This document shows positions 1 through 8,874 of a DNA stretch of 59,044 nt, one piece after another. The position numbers were made by a program, and so were the translations under genes. The number at the start of each line of letters is the position of its first letter. Within the stretch, counting starts at the first letter, position 1. This stretch comes from Flavobacterium psychrolimnae (lineage in GTDB: Bacteria; Bacteroidota; Bacteroidia; Flavobacteriales; Flavobacteriaceae). Below the pieces are notes generated by a model. That model was not told where the DNA came from, did no database searches, and saw only the letters and a program-made list of their open reading frames with translations. The stretch lies in the NCBI RefSeq assembly GCF_003312425.1, contig NZ_QNUX01000017.1, positions 1 through 59,044 of the forward strand, given 5' to 3'.

Positions 1-43
1 TTGTTTTTCTCTTCGTTTGAGCCACATAATGTCTCTCTGGAAG

Positions 44-83
44 CGGGTGCAAAAGTACAACTTTCTTTTTAACTGGCAAGAAA
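44..83 (-). promoter_or_regulatory. Bacteroidetes-type promoter P1 of a tandem set, firing leftward
   Basis: Read on the minus strand, a TTG is followed after 19 nt by TACTTTTG and then by CACCCGC. This fits the Bacteroidetes housekeeping promoter (TTG, 17-20 nt, TAnnTTTG), and the G/C-rich CACCCG start is common in strongly expressed flavobacterial genes. It is the most downstream of three promoters in tandem. The controlled gene lies left of the window. Confidence 0.75.
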
Positions 84-161
84 AATTTGAAGTTTTTTTA
101 AGATAAATTTTATCTCGTTTGCTTCTCTTTTCTTATCAATCTATCAAGGAACTTTGCGCGT

Positions 162-206
162 TTTGCGGGGTGCAAATGTAACATCCGTTTTCTAATCTCA
201 CAAGCT
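162..206 (-). promoter_or_regulatory. Bacteroidetes-type promoter P2 of a tandem set, firing leftward
   Basis: The minus strand reads TTG, a 20-nt spacer, TACATTTG and then CACCCCGC. It has the same design as the promoter about 115 bp further downstream and the one about 125 bp upstream. The DNA between the three is AT-rich and holds no convincing gene. Confidence 0.75.
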
Positions 207-284
207 TTTTGAAATCTTTTTTAGAAAATATTTTTTCTGTTTTGATTAACTTTACTTGCCAGTATTTGAAAGAACGTCTGCGTC

Positions 285-325
285 ATTGCGGGTGCAAAAC
301 TAGCACCTTTATTGCGTTATTCAAG
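285..325 (-). promoter_or_regulatory. Bacteroidetes-type promoter P3 of a tandem set, firing leftward
   Basis: The minus strand reads TTG, a 19-nt spacer, TAGTTTTG and then CACCCGC. This is the outermost of three promoters. Triple promoters with this start are typical of rRNA or other stable-RNA and translation operons, so such an operon probably begins just left of position 1 (inference). Confidence 0.75.
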
Positions 326-756
326 CTTTTTTAAACCTTTTTTTTGATGTTTTCTTAACTTAAACTTTAAATCGCTGAAACAGTGAATTTTGAAAGTAAA
401 TTATTTTACTCTCCCCGACCCTCTCCGAAGGAAAAGATGAATTTGTGTGTAAAAATGGCAGTTTCTATAATCTTAAGCAGTTTAATAGCGACTTGATTTA
501 CCCATACAATCTTGTTCAATTTATAATTTGTTGCCTATTTCTTGGTTCGTCTCTTCGGATCTTCTCCTATAAAAAGCTTGCCTTGCCTATTTTCTATGGA
601 GAAAAAACTGTTGAATCAATAAAATGACTTTATCCCGTCCTATATATAAGAACATAGCTTTTCTAATTTCTGCTATATATATCTGGTTACTGGATTTTTG
701 TTGGTATCAGTTCTTATGCTCTTGATTAAACTGAATATTTTAATTATTCGAGGATC
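326..756. other. Intergenic stretch without a convincing gene
   Basis: This AT-rich gap of about 430 bp holds one degenerate copy of the C-rich repeat found in the sulfur operons (409-434, reading ctccccgaccctctccgaag). A 60-codon open frame at 445-627 has poor composition and no recognisable domain, and I take it as chance. Nothing else is seen. Confidence 0.6.
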
Positions 757-839
757 GCGTTAGGGATAGCAGTGAAAAGCCCGCAGCCCCGTTGAGTCTC
801 AAACTCAACGGGACGAGGACTTGTAGCGGATAGCCCGAC
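757..839 (+). repeat. Hairpin repeat family A, copy 1
   Basis: The copy begins gcgttagggatagcagtg, continues with aaaagcccgcag, has a variable stem (cccgttgag with ctcaacggg), and ends gacgaggacttgtagcgg plus atagcccgac. Copy 2, at 40058-40155 on the other strand, has the same flanks and a different stem. Divergent copies lie at 23302-23396 and 41256-41345. It looks like a dispersed structured repeat; function unknown. Confidence 0.7.
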
Positions 840-896
840 TTATTAATACAAAAAGGCGATTATCTTTTTTTGATAATCGCCTTTTTGTATTAATAA
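840..896 (-). terminator. Long intrinsic terminator after the FtsX-like gene
   Basis: An inverted repeat with perfect 25-nt arms (840-864 and 872-896) encloses a 7-nt T-rich loop and carries T tracts on both strands. It lies 20 bp past the stop of the permease gene at 916 and can stop transcription in both directions. On the other side it abuts hairpin repeat copy 1. Confidence 0.8.
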
Positions 897-915
897 GGAA
901 CGCTCGAAAGATAAA

Positions 916-2142
916 CTAATCGAAACGGATGGCTTTGACCGGTGAAATTTTGGTTATGATATAGGAAGGAATTAGTAATATCAAGAAACAAACGGTCACC
1001 GTGAGCATATTCAACAACAGTATATAGCCCCAATTTAGATAAACTGGCGCTTGATTGACGTAATAGTTCTCAGGAGGAAGTTGAATAATACCGAATTGTT
1101 GTTGGATTAACAATAACGAGATACCTATTAGATTCCCCCAAAACAGCCCTCTAACTATAAGATAAAAGGCGTTATAAAGAAATATTTTTCGCACTGACCA
1201 ATTATTAGCTCCCAACGCTTTTAGAATCCCAATCATTTGTGTTCGCTCCAGGATAAGTACCAATAGCGCTACTACCATATTGATAGTGGCAACTAGAATC
1301 ATTACTACTAATATAACAATGATATTGAAATCGAATAATTGCAACCACTCGAATATATAACTGTATTTTTCTATTATAGTTTTGGAATCTAATGTTGATG
1401 CTGTTTGCGCATAAACCTGTTCTCCTGTAGATTCTATAGTATTAAAATCATCTACAAATACTTCGAAAGCTCCGATTTGGTCTGGAGCCCATTTATTGAT
1501 GCGCTGCATGTGGCGAATGTCTCCTATTATATAAGTAGCGTCAAATTCTTGAAAGCCTGAATTGAAAATTCCAACAACATCAAAATTCCTCAAGTTATAC
1601 CCTTTCTCTTTCATGAAGAAAGTATTGAATGCATCACCCACTTTTAAATTCAGTCTGTTTGCAATAAACTGAGAAATCACAACTTCTTCGTTTAAATCTC
1701 CTTTGCCATTTGGAATTCTTCCTTGAACAATGTACTCCTTTATATTATCCCACTTATAATCATTTCCCACTCCTTTGAAAATAATTCCTTCAAAAGCGGT
1801 TTCGGTTCTAATAATTCCAGCTTTACTGGCGATTGCTTGTATATGTTCCACTCCGGGAACCGATGCAAACTTTGGATAAAAATCCTGTTTCTTAGAAATT
1901 GGAACCAACGTGACCTCGGATTGATTGTTGTCGTAATTGGAAATAATAATGTGTCCGTTGAAAGCCGAGACTTTTTCTCGAATTTTTTGCTGTAGTCCAA
2001 TTCCTGTCGCCACTGAAACAATCATCATAATCATACCAATGGCAATTGCCGAGATTGCAATTTTTATAATTGGAGCAGATATGCTACTTTTATAATCTTT
2101 AGCAGTAATGAGTCGTTTGGCTATGAAATATTCTAAATTCAA
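916..2142 (-). CDS. ABC transporter permease of the FtsX/LolC-LolE type
   Basis: The 408-residue inner-membrane protein has the layout of the lipoprotein-releasing (LolC/LolE) and MacB families. A first membrane segment lies near residues 25-50 (rich in I, A, G and M), followed by a large periplasmic MacB-type domain to about residue 265. Three more membrane segments near 275-300, 320-355 and 370-400 form the FtsX core. The C-terminus SPVKAIRFD is typical of Bacteroidetes members. It probably works with a LolD-like ATPase encoded elsewhere to move lipoproteins towards the outer membrane; no ATPase is adjacent. It ends at a strong terminator. Family call firm, substrate inferred. Confidence 0.85.
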   Translation of the reverse strand: MNLEYFIAKRLITAKDYKSSISAPIIKIAISAIAIGMIMMIVSVATGIGLQQKIREKVSAFNGHIIISNYDNNQSEVTLVPISKKQDFYPKFASVPGVEHIQAIASKAGIIRTETAFEGIIFKGVGNDYKWDNIKEYIVQGRIPNGKGDLNEEVVISQFIANRLNLKVGDAFNTFFMKEKGYNLRNFDVVGIFNSGFQEFDATYIIGDIRHMQRINKWAPDQIGAFEVFVDDFNTIESTGEQVYAQTASTLDSKTIIEKYSYIFEWLQLFDFNIIVILVVMILVATINMVVALLVLILERTQMIGILKALGANNWSVRKIFLYNAFYLIVRGLFWGNLIGISLLLIQQQFGIIQLPPENYYVNQAPVYLNWGYILLLNMLTVTVCFLILLIPSYIITKISPVKAIRFD

Positions 2143-2254
2143 TTTGATTACTTTTCTAATTTGGATTTGCTTCGCCAGTTTGCGTTGCTAAAGCCAAAAA
2201 TACAGCTAAAACACGAATTACACTAATTGGCCTTAATTTTATTTGAACCTATAT

Positions 2255-3472
2255 ATGAATCCAATTTTCAAAATAACGCTTCGTTTTATTTTTCTAACAA
2301 TCATTTCGACTTCCTGCTCTGCCAGAAAAACAGATTCAGAAAGAAATACAACAAACGATTTAGAACAAATTACTAAAAATCCAAAAACAGAAATCATAAC
2401 AGGAGCAGATAATTACGCCAATTATTTACATTTATTAAAGAATCAAAAAATTGGAATTGTGACCAATCAGACTGGAATTCTCTCCAATAAAACACATTTA
2501 GTAGATTTTCTAATAGAAAAAAATATTGATATCCAAAAAATATTTGCTCCCGAACATGGTTTTCGCGGAACTGCTGATGCGGGCGAACATGTTGTTGATG
2601 GAAAGGATTCCAAAACAGGACTGCGCATCATTTCACTTTATGGTGACAACAAAAAACCGAAACCGGAACAATTAGCTGGAATTGACATCATGGTATTTGA
2701 TTTGCAAGATGTGGGTGCGAGATTTTACACTTATATTTCTTCGCTACATTATATAATGGAAGCCTGTGCCGAAAATAAGATTCCGCTTTTAATTCTTGAC
2801 CGACCAAATCCGAACGGAAGTATTGTAGACGGTCCAATTCTTGAGCGAGAGTTTAGCAGTTTTGTAGGTATGCATCCAATTCCTTTGCTTCACGGAATGA
2901 CAATTGGCGAATATGCACAAATGATAAATGGCGAGAAATGGCTAAAGAATAAAATTCAATGCAAATTGATCGTTATTCCCTGTGTAAATTACAATCGAAA
3001 AATGGATTATAGTTTACCTGCAAAGCCTTCACCGAATCTTCCGAATGATCAAGCCGTGAATCTTTATGCGAGTTTATGCCTTTTTGAAGGTACGAATGTA
3101 AGTGTGGGGCGAGGAACTGAGAAGCAATTTCAGATTTATGGCTCTCCTTATTTACCTAAAAGTGATTTTAGTTTTATTCCAAAACCAAATTTTGGTGCAC
3201 AAAATCCTGTTTATAATGGAGTACTTTGTTATGGCGAAGATTTGTCAACACATTCAAGACTGAATCAACTCGAATTGAAATGGATAATTAAGGCTTATCA
3301 AACCACAATGGACAAATCAAAATTCTTCAATCCTTTTTTCACCAAACTTGCAGGAACCAAAAAATTACAACAGCAAATAGAAGCGGGAACTTCAGAAGAT
3401 AAAATCAGAGAAAGTTGGAAGAAAGAATTAATTGAGTTCCAGGAAATGAGATCGCAATATTTGATATACTAA
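2255..3472 (+). CDS. Exo-beta-N-acetylmuramidase NamZ-like lipoprotein (DUF1343)
   Basis: The protein has 405 residues when read from the ATG at 2255; an upstream in-frame TTG at 2243 is less likely. An N-terminal hydrophobic segment ends in STSC, a relaxed lipobox, so it is probably an exported lipoprotein. The body matches the DUF1343/NamZ family: GIVTNQTGI near the start, APEHGFRGTADAGE, DIMVFDLQDVGARFYTYISS, LDRPNPNG and the acidic or histidine-bearing segments typical of this fold. Characterised members release N-acetylmuramic acid from peptidoglycan fragments (GH171), so the likely role is cell-wall turnover or scavenging in the envelope. It stands alone between the permease and a convergent gene. 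Confidence 0.85.
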   Translation: MNPIFKITLRFIFLTIISTSCSARKTDSERNTTNDLEQITKNPKTEIITGADNYANYLHLLKNQKIGIVTNQTGILSNKTHLVDFLIEKNIDIQKIFAPEHGFRGTADAGEHVVDGKDSKTGLRIISLYGDNKKPKPEQLAGIDIMVFDLQDVGARFYTYISSLHYIMEACAENKIPLLILDRPNPNGSIVDGPILEREFSSFVGMHPIPLLHGMTIGEYAQMINGEKWLKNKIQCKLIVIPCVNYNRKMDYSLPAKPSPNLPNDQAVNLYASLCLFEGTNVSVGRGTEKQFQIYGSPYLPKSDFSFIPKPNFGAQNPVYNGVLCYGEDLSTHSRLNQLELKWIIKAYQTTMDKSKFFNPFFTKLAGTKKLQQQIEAGTSEDKIRESWKKELIEFQEMRSQYLIY

Positions 3473-3514
3473 AAAAGAATAAAGAAACAAGAAGCAAAGC
3501 TTGCCATAAATTAT

Positions 3515-4009
3515 TTATAAAGGTAACTTCTTCTTCATTTCCTCAACAATATTAAAAGCTGCAGGACAAATAGCAACATTTTTTAGCGTTAAGTCCGTAA
3601 TTTGTTGAAACTTTTTTCTATCCGTATGTGGAAATTCTCTGCATGCTTTTGGACGAACATCATAAATCATACACGCATTTTCATTATCCAGAAATGTACA
3701 CGGTACACTTTGCAAAACATAATCTCTGTCTTCATCAATGCGAAGATATTGTTCAATAAACTGTTGTGATTTTTGTCTAAGATATTTTGAAACACGTTCA
3801 ATATCTGCATCCGTAAATAAAGGACCTGTTGTTTTACAACAATTAGCACATTTTAAACAATCTGTTTTCTTAAATTCAGCATCATGTAAATCTTGCATCA
3901 CATAATCTAGATTCTTTGGTGTATTCTTTTTCAGCTTATTGAAATACTTTTTATTTTCGATATGCTTATCTTTGGCTTCTTTAGGAAGATTGTTTAAAAT
4001 ATGTTTCAA
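3515..4009 (-). CDS. YkgJ-family cysteine cluster protein
   Basis: The 164-residue protein carries the zinc/iron-chelating cysteine pattern of the YkgJ (UPF0153) family. CLKCANCC lies near residue 55; CTFLDNENACMIYDVRPKAC and REFP follow near residues 105-125. Members are thought to bind a metal or cluster, but the biochemical role is unknown. The gene is transcribed away from the neighbouring methyltransferase across a 73-bp gap. On its strand that gap holds TACTTTTG at 4034-4041 (read from the minus strand), a plausible -7 element without a good -33 partner. Family call sure, function open. Confidence 0.85.
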   Translation of the reverse strand: MKHILNNLPKEAKDKHIENKKYFNKLKKNTPKNLDYVMQDLHDAEFKKTDCLKCANCCKTTGPLFTDADIERVSKYLRQKSQQFIEQYLRIDEDRDYVLQSVPCTFLDNENACMIYDVRPKACREFPHTDRKKFQQITDLTLKNVAICPAAFNIVEEMKKKLPL

Positions 4010-4082
4010 GTTTAAAATTTAAAGTTGGAACGACAAAAGTAGCAAACTTGAATCCTGAAACCTTAAACTTTAAACAAAAAAG

Positions 4083-4799
4083 ATGAAAGACCTTTTTGGC
4101 AAAGCCATACTTGATTTTCAAACTAATAATTTACCAGAAGATTTAATCACGGAAACCTCGATTTCTGAAGAAGATGAAATGAGCGTTGAATATTTATTTC
4201 GTTCGTATGCCGAAATGCCAAAACTAGAGCAAAAAGCTTTACAACTTGCAAATGGAAAAGTTCTGGATGTAGGATGTGGCGCAGGAAGCCATAGTTTGTA
4301 TTTACAAAACGAAAGAAATCTTGATGTTCATTCGATTGATATTTCTAAAAATGCAATTGAAACCTGTCATCTCCGAGGGTTAAAAAATGCTCAAGTTAAA
4401 AACATTCTTGAAATGGACTCTGACAATCCTGAAAATAGATTTGATACTATTTTAATATTAATGAATGGAACAGGTATTTTTGGAACTTTAAAAGACACCA
4501 CTAAGTTTTTACAGAAACTAAGAAGCTTGCTAAATCCAAAAGGACAAATTCTTATTGATTCTTCGGATATCATTTATATGTTTGATAATGATGAAGATGG
4601 TGGAAAATGGATTCCAAGTAACGGATATTACGGTGAATTGACTTTTACAATACGTTATAAAAATGAAAAAGAAGACGAATTCCCTTGGCTGTATTTAGAT
4701 TATAACACCTTACAAAATGCGGCTTTCGCCAATGGATTACAAAGCGAGTTAATTCTTGAAGGAGAACATTATGATTATTTGGCGAAGCTTTCAATTTAA
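4083..4799 (+). CDS. Class I SAM-dependent methyltransferase
   Basis: The 238-residue protein has a Rossmann-fold methyltransferase core. Motif I VLDVGCGAGSHSLYLQ lies near residues 61-76, an acidic end of strand 2 (VHSIDIS) follows, then motif IV-like FDTILILMNGTG and a later LNPKGQILIDSSDI. The substrate is not readable from the sequence. Its stop lies 16 bp before the start chosen for the next gene, so the two are probably cotranscribed. Confidence 0.85.
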   Translation: MKDLFGKAILDFQTNNLPEDLITETSISEEDEMSVEYLFRSYAEMPKLEQKALQLANGKVLDVGCGAGSHSLYLQNERNLDVHSIDISKNAIETCHLRGLKNAQVKNILEMDSDNPENRFDTILILMNGTGIFGTLKDTTKFLQKLRSLLNPKGQILIDSSDIIYMFDNDEDGGKWIPSNGYYGELTFTIRYKNEKEDEFPWLYLDYNTLQNAAFANGLQSELILEGEHYDYLAKLSI

Positions 4800-4815
4800 A
4801 AGAATACATTTTAGC

Positions 4816-5358
4816 ATGGAAAATACAGCATCAGAAAAATTACGTTATCCTATTGGAAAATTTATCGCCCCAGAAATCTATTCAAATGATTATCTCAATA
4901 CTAAAATAACAGAAATCGCCAGTTTCTCAGAACGATTAAAAAAGGAAGTGGTTTCGCTAAACGAAGAACAACTCAACACGCCATACCGAGAAAACGGCTG
5001 GACTGTTCGCCAAGTTATTCATCATTGCGCCGATAGTCACATGAATTGTTTCATCAGAATCAAATGGGCACTGACTGAAGATAAACCAACAATAAAATTC
5101 TATCACGAAGAACTTTGGTCAGAATTACATGATAACTTAACAATGCCCATTCAACCTAGTCTTTCTTTCCTGGAAGGATTACACTTTCGTTTAGTATATT
5201 TAATGAATAGTTTATCTCAAGCAGACTTGGAAAAAACCTTTATTCATCCTGAAAATAACAAAGAATATAAAATTAAAGAGGTAATAGGAACTTATGCTTG
5301 GCATGGAAACCATCACTTAGCACATATCACAGAATTGAAAAAACTAAAAGGTTGGTAA
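4816..5358 (+). CDS. YfiT/BstA-type DinB-fold bacillithiol transferase, putative
   Basis: I chose the ATG at 4816 (180 residues); a longer frame from 4756 would overlap the methyltransferase and add an unlikely start. The four-helix DinB fold is indicated by the metal-ligand pattern: histidines in VIHHCADSHMN near residue 71 and in WHGNHHLAHI near residue 165. The sequence RYPIGKFIAPE at the N-terminus is characteristic of YfiT proteins. Known relatives are metal-dependent thiol S-transferases that use bacillithiol, a thiol made by some Bacteroidetes, so a detoxification role is likely (inference). A terminator follows directly. Confidence 0.8.
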   Translation: MENTASEKLRYPIGKFIAPEIYSNDYLNTKITEIASFSERLKKEVVSLNEEQLNTPYRENGWTVRQVIHHCADSHMNCFIRIKWALTEDKPTIKFYHEELWSELHDNLTMPIQPSLSFLEGLHFRLVYLMNSLSQADLEKTFIHPENNKEYKIKEVIGTYAWHGNHHLAHITELKKLKGW

Positions 5359-5389
5359 TTGAGCACTTAAACAATCTTTTCTAAATGTA

Positions 5390-5428
5390 GAAAATGCCAA
5401 ATACAGTTCGTATTTGGCATTTTTTTTA
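5390..5428 (+). terminator. Bidirectional intrinsic terminator between convergent genes
   Basis: The stem aaatgccaaatac and gtatttggcattt closes a 5-nt loop and is followed by eight T residues on the plus strand. It terminates the methyltransferase/YfiT pair and overlaps the last codon of queE on the other strand. Confidence 0.85.
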
Positions 5429-6058
5429 AGGAATATTCAAATATTTATGGGTTTGTAAAGAAACACGCCATTTTGGATTGTTCATGACATAATCTACAAT
5501 TAGCGGTGTCATTTCTTCTTTTTTACTCCATTCTGGCTGAAGGAATAAAATAGCATTTGGATTTACTTTTTCAGCCTGTTCTTCGGCAAAAATAAAATCA
5601 TGCTTATTATAAATGATTACTTTCAACTCGTGCGCATTATCATAAACTGTTTCTGTTGGAAGTTTATTTTTCTTTGGAGACAGACAAATCCAATCCCAAA
5701 TTCCCGTCAACGGATATGCTCCAGAAGTTTCAATATGAACTTTTCTATTATTCTGTTTTAGCTTTTGCGTCAGCAAAGTCATATCCCACATCAATGGCTC
5801 ACCACCAGTAACAACAACTGTTTCTGAATATTGACTAGCATTAGAAACAATTTGTTCAACACTAGTTGGCGGGTGCAATTCTGCATTCCAACTTTCTTTA
5901 ACATCGCACCAATGGCAACCTACATCACATCCACCAATTCTAATAAAATATGCGGCTGTCCCTGTATGAAAACCTTCGCCTTGGATGGTATAGAATTCCT
6001 CCATCAATGGTAGCATAGCGCCTTTATTAACTTCTAACTGTATTTCTTTTGATAGCAT
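5426..6058 (-). CDS. queE: 7-carboxy-7-deazaguanine synthase
   Basis: QueE is a radical-SAM enzyme that converts 6-carboxytetrahydropterin to 7-carboxy-7-deazaguanine, an early step to the tRNA nucleoside queuosine. The 210-residue protein starts with the typical EEFYTIQGEGFHTGTAAYF and carries the cluster motif CDVGCHWC near residues 44-51, with the CxxxCxxC spacing of radical-SAM proteins. VVTGGEPLMW is the SAM-binding GGE segment, and HIETSGAYPL and LSPKKN follow. A strong promoter lies immediately upstream, giving a leader of about 10 nt. queA, a later step of the same pathway, lies at 23.5 kb and not in this operon. Confidence 0.93.
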   Translation of the reverse strand: MLSKEIQLEVNKGAMLPLMEEFYTIQGEGFHTGTAAYFIRIGGCDVGCHWCDVKESWNAELHPPTSVEQIVSNASQYSETVVVTGGEPLMWDMTLLTQKLKQNNRKVHIETSGAYPLTGIWDWICLSPKKNKLPTETVYDNAHELKVIIYNKHDFIFAEEQAEKVNPNAILFLQPEWSKKEEMTPLIVDYVMNNPKWRVSLQTHKYLNIP

Positions 6059-6075
6059 TCTTTAATTTTGAAGTG

Positions 6076-6104
6076 CAAAGATAGTTAATTTGAAAAGGAG
6101 TCAA
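6076..6104 (-). promoter_or_regulatory. Promoter of queE
   Basis: The minus strand reads TTG, 18 nt, TATCTTTG and then CAC, an exact match to the Bacteroidetes consensus. The predicted start lies about 10 nt before the queE ATG. Confidence 0.7.
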
Positions 6105-6202
6105 TTTGAAAACAGTTACTAATGTGATAAACTTTGAAATCGGAATAAAGACTCTTAAACTAATAAACAAATTCAAAATAAATTTATCTGCTTATAAGGT
6201 AT

Positions 6203-6235
6203 AAAAAAACCGATAGCCTTTAGACTATCGGTTTT
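6203..6235 (-). terminator. Intrinsic terminator after the TPR gene
   Basis: The stem aaaaccgatag and ctatcggtttt encloses an 8-nt loop and is followed by a T tract on the minus strand. It closes the leftward ExbB-to-TPR operon. Confidence 0.85.
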
Positions 6236-6260
6236 AAATACTAAGAAATTTAAAAATAAA

Positions 6261-7964
6261 TTACTTTAAAATTTTTAACGACTCATTAGCATAGCTATTA
6301 GCTGGATCAAGTGCTAATGTTTTTTTGAAATACTCAATAGCTTTTGCCTTATCTGTATTTGCAAAACTTGCCGCCATATTGTTATACGATTCGATGAATT
6401 TAGTTTTAACTGCAGGTTTAGCTAATTCTTCAGCTCCTAACGCAGTAGTTTTTGAAACATAATCTTCATAGTTCTTAACCATTACATCATCTTTTTCAAG
6501 TAATCTATTAGTTCTTGCTTTGTATAAGTATGCCTCTAAATATGTAGGAGATGCAACTAATACTTTGTCAAACGCAGCATCAGCTTTTTGTAAAGCTACA
6601 GCGTCAACCTTTGCCCCTTTTTCTTTATTAATATTAGCATAATAATTTGCTAAACCATAATATACATTATCATCAAGAAAACTTGTAGAATCTGGTGTAT
6701 TTGCACCAAATTCAAATATAGCAGCGGATTCGATGTATAATTTTTGAGTGAACAATTGTTTACCAACTTCACTTAATTCCTGAACTGCCAAAGGCTCCAT
6801 CTCGATTGCCTTTTTTATATCAACAAGACCTGAACTGAAAGCTGTTGGATCAATCGACAAACCATCAGCACTTGTTCCTTTTTTAATTTTAGTTAGACCA
6901 AGATATAAATAATCTAATGCTATTGCTTTGTTTCCTGGAGAAGTAATAAAAGTTTCTAATGACTTAATAGCAACATCTACATTACCATTTTTGTAAGCAG
7001 CGTAACCTAAGTAACGGTAGATTCGAGGATTAACTTTATCCAATTCAATCATTTTATTAGCTTCTGCTTCTAGAGCAACATAATCCTCAATCAAAATAAG
7101 AAAATCAGCACGACGCATTCTTGAATTTATAGAATAATCCGTCAATGACATGTATTTATCATAGTGACCTAATGCAATTTTATAATTAGCTGCAGCTTGA
7201 GATGGCTTGTTACGTGCTATTTTATAGTAGGTTTCAGCTAATTCTCTATATACTGGACCATAATTAGGATTGATAGCAATTACTTCATTGTAAGCTTTTG
7301 AAGCTTCATCATACGATTTAGCACCTTTCAACAAAACACCTAGTTGCATTTTAGCTCTAAGTAAAGTACTATCTAATTGAAAAGCACTTCTGTAAGCGAT
7401 ATACGCCTCATTTTGTTTTCCATCACCATAATAAGCGTCTCCCAATGCAAGTTGTAATTGTGCATCCTGAGAATTATTAATTGCTGCTCGAGTTAGTATT
7501 GCAATAGCGCTTTTATAATCCGGCTTATTTGCATTCATATATGCTCTAGCGATGTAAACAAATTCTTGTACATCTTTCTTTTTCATGTCTTTTGATGCCA
7601 ATGCAAACTTAGCTTGAGCGCCAGTAATATCATTTTTATCTAAGTCCATTTGGCCTAAACCAATATAATTTAGTTTTGCTCCATCAGAAGCGTTTAATCC
7701 TTCTTGGAAATAAATCTTAGCAGAATCTTCTACACTTTGAGTAAGATAAACATTTCCTAGAGTAAAATAAGCAGTACCATTTGAAGGTTTTGCTTTTATA
7801 ATTGATTTTAAAATTGTTTTTGCACTTTCAAATTGTTCTGCATCAATTGCTTTTTTTGCTTGATTTATATCTTGTGCTTGTGTCGTAAAAGCTGAAGCCA
7901 ATAAGGCTACACTAAAAGTTGTAAATTTATTCATTTTCATTGTAGTTAATTTATTTTTCATCAT
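6261..7964 (-). CDS. Exported tetratricopeptide-repeat protein
   Basis: The protein has up to 567 residues, with a signal peptide ending in SAFTTQAQD, followed almost throughout by TPR units (for example GNVYLTQSVEDSAKIYFQEGL, and LGDAYYGDGKQNEAYIAYRSAF given in part). Two start choices exist: ATG at 7964 overlaps the preceding gene by 14 nt, and ATG at 7940 begins MKMNKFTTF directly before the signal peptide. TPR arrays bind proteins, and the gene is the last of an ExbB/ExbD/TonB operon, so it may be a periplasmic scaffold of that complex (inference). Specific partners cannot be read. Confidence 0.85.
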   Translation of the reverse strand: MMKNKLTTMKMNKFTTFSVALLASAFTTQAQDINQAKKAIDAEQFESAKTILKSIIKAKPSNGTAYFTLGNVYLTQSVEDSAKIYFQEGLNASDGAKLNYIGLGQMDLDKNDITGAQAKFALASKDMKKKDVQEFVYIARAYMNANKPDYKSAIAILTRAAINNSQDAQLQLALGDAYYGDGKQNEAYIAYRSAFQLDSTLLRAKMQLGVLLKGAKSYDEASKAYNEVIAINPNYGPVYRELAETYYKIARNKPSQAAANYKIALGHYDKYMSLTDYSINSRMRRADFLILIEDYVALEAEANKMIELDKVNPRIYRYLGYAAYKNGNVDVAIKSLETFITSPGNKAIALDYLYLGLTKIKKGTSADGLSIDPTAFSSGLVDIKKAIEMEPLAVQELSEVGKQLFTQKLYIESAAIFEFGANTPDSTSFLDDNVYYGLANYYANINKEKGAKVDAVALQKADAAFDKVLVASPTYLEAYLYKARTNRLLEKDDVMVKNYEDYVSKTTALGAEELAKPAVKTKFIESYNNMAASFANTDKAKAIEYFKKTLALDPANSYANESLKILK

Positions 7965-8871
7965 TTTTTGCCCCGGTAATAATAAATTTCCTTCCAGGAA
8001 TACGTACGGGTAAAAGTCCCGATTTTAATATTATTCTTTGTCCAATATCTCCAGCAACAAATGAAGCAAACCCCATTCCTAATCCAGAGTATCCTTGACA
8101 ATTTATTATATACAAATCGCGTGCCAAAGGGTATTTCTTTTCAGCAATATCATTTTGAGAAGGGAGATAATAAGAATCGTCCTTTAGTCCTTTGACATGC
8201 AAAACATTTAGCTCTTTAACATATTTTTGCATATTTGGTGAAGCCTGAGATAGCCAATTAACCCCTACAACGCCTATCAGCCCATCATTTTGAGAAATAT
8301 GTTTTATAACTTCCTCATTTGTTTTAAACGAAAAAATACCTTTATTGCGAACTTCTTTAATGTCTGCCAAATCATTCAAATAACGTAATGTACTGGAATT
8401 TAAATTGTCAAAAACAAGACCTTTTATTGGTGGAACATCCTTGCCTTGCATGAAATCAACAACATCTTTCAAAGCTATCAACGTATCATTGTTTCTTTTA
8501 TTAGATACAAAAGCTATAGCGTCAATTGCGAAAGGAGTTATCTTAGGTGTAATCTTTCTTTGCTTAAAAACATTAAGTTCTTCTTCGGTCAAATTTCTAG
8601 ATAATATGGCTACTCCTCCTTTATCATTAAACAATGAATTAATAGTCTCCGACTCTGATTTTGATATCAGCGTAATTTTTGCATCATATTTACTTTCAAA
8701 AACCGCCACTTGGTCATCAATGATTGGTTTTAAAGTTTCATCTACATAAATAGAAATTGCTCCTTTTAAAATAGTTTCTTCTTCTTTATCACTGTTCTTT
8801 TCATTACATGAAAAAACTAGTAGTGCTGAAATTAATAGTAGCAAAGCTGGTAGTTTAGAGGTAATTTTCAT
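7951..8871 (-). CDS. PstS-like phosphate-binding-fold lipoprotein
   Basis: The 306-residue protein has a lipoprotein signal (hydrophobic stretch, then LVFSC near residue 22) and a periplasmic-binding-protein fold of the PstS type. Visible are GAISIYVDETLKPIIDDQV at the start, the serine-rich LISKSESE, the central NLNSSTLRYL and the C-terminal YSGLGMGFASFVAGDIGQ, a segment shared with phosphate ABC binding proteins. No ABC permease or ATPase is near. Its place between TonB and a TPR protein suggests a role tied to the Ton system, not to an ABC importer (inference). It lies 3 bp from the preceding small gene. Confidence 0.8.
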   Translation of the reverse strand: MKITSKLPALLLLISALLVFSCNEKNSDKEEETILKGAISIYVDETLKPIIDDQVAVFESKYDAKITLISKSESETINSLFNDKGGVAILSRNLTEEELNVFKQRKITPKITPFAIDAIAFVSNKRNNDTLIALKDVVDFMQGKDVPPIKGLVFDNLNSSTLRYLNDLADIKEVRNKGIFSFKTNEEVIKHISQNDGLIGVVGVNWLSQASPNMQKYVKELNVLHVKGLKDDSYYLPSQNDIAEKKYPLARDLYIINCQGYSGLGMGFASFVAGDIGQRIILKSGLLPVRIPGRKFIITGAKNDEK

Positions 8872-8874
8872 AAT

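Noticed and set aside
445..627. 60-codon open frame on the plus strand
   Set aside because: Low-complexity composition, no domain, no promoter at the right place, and it overlaps intergenic repeat remnants.
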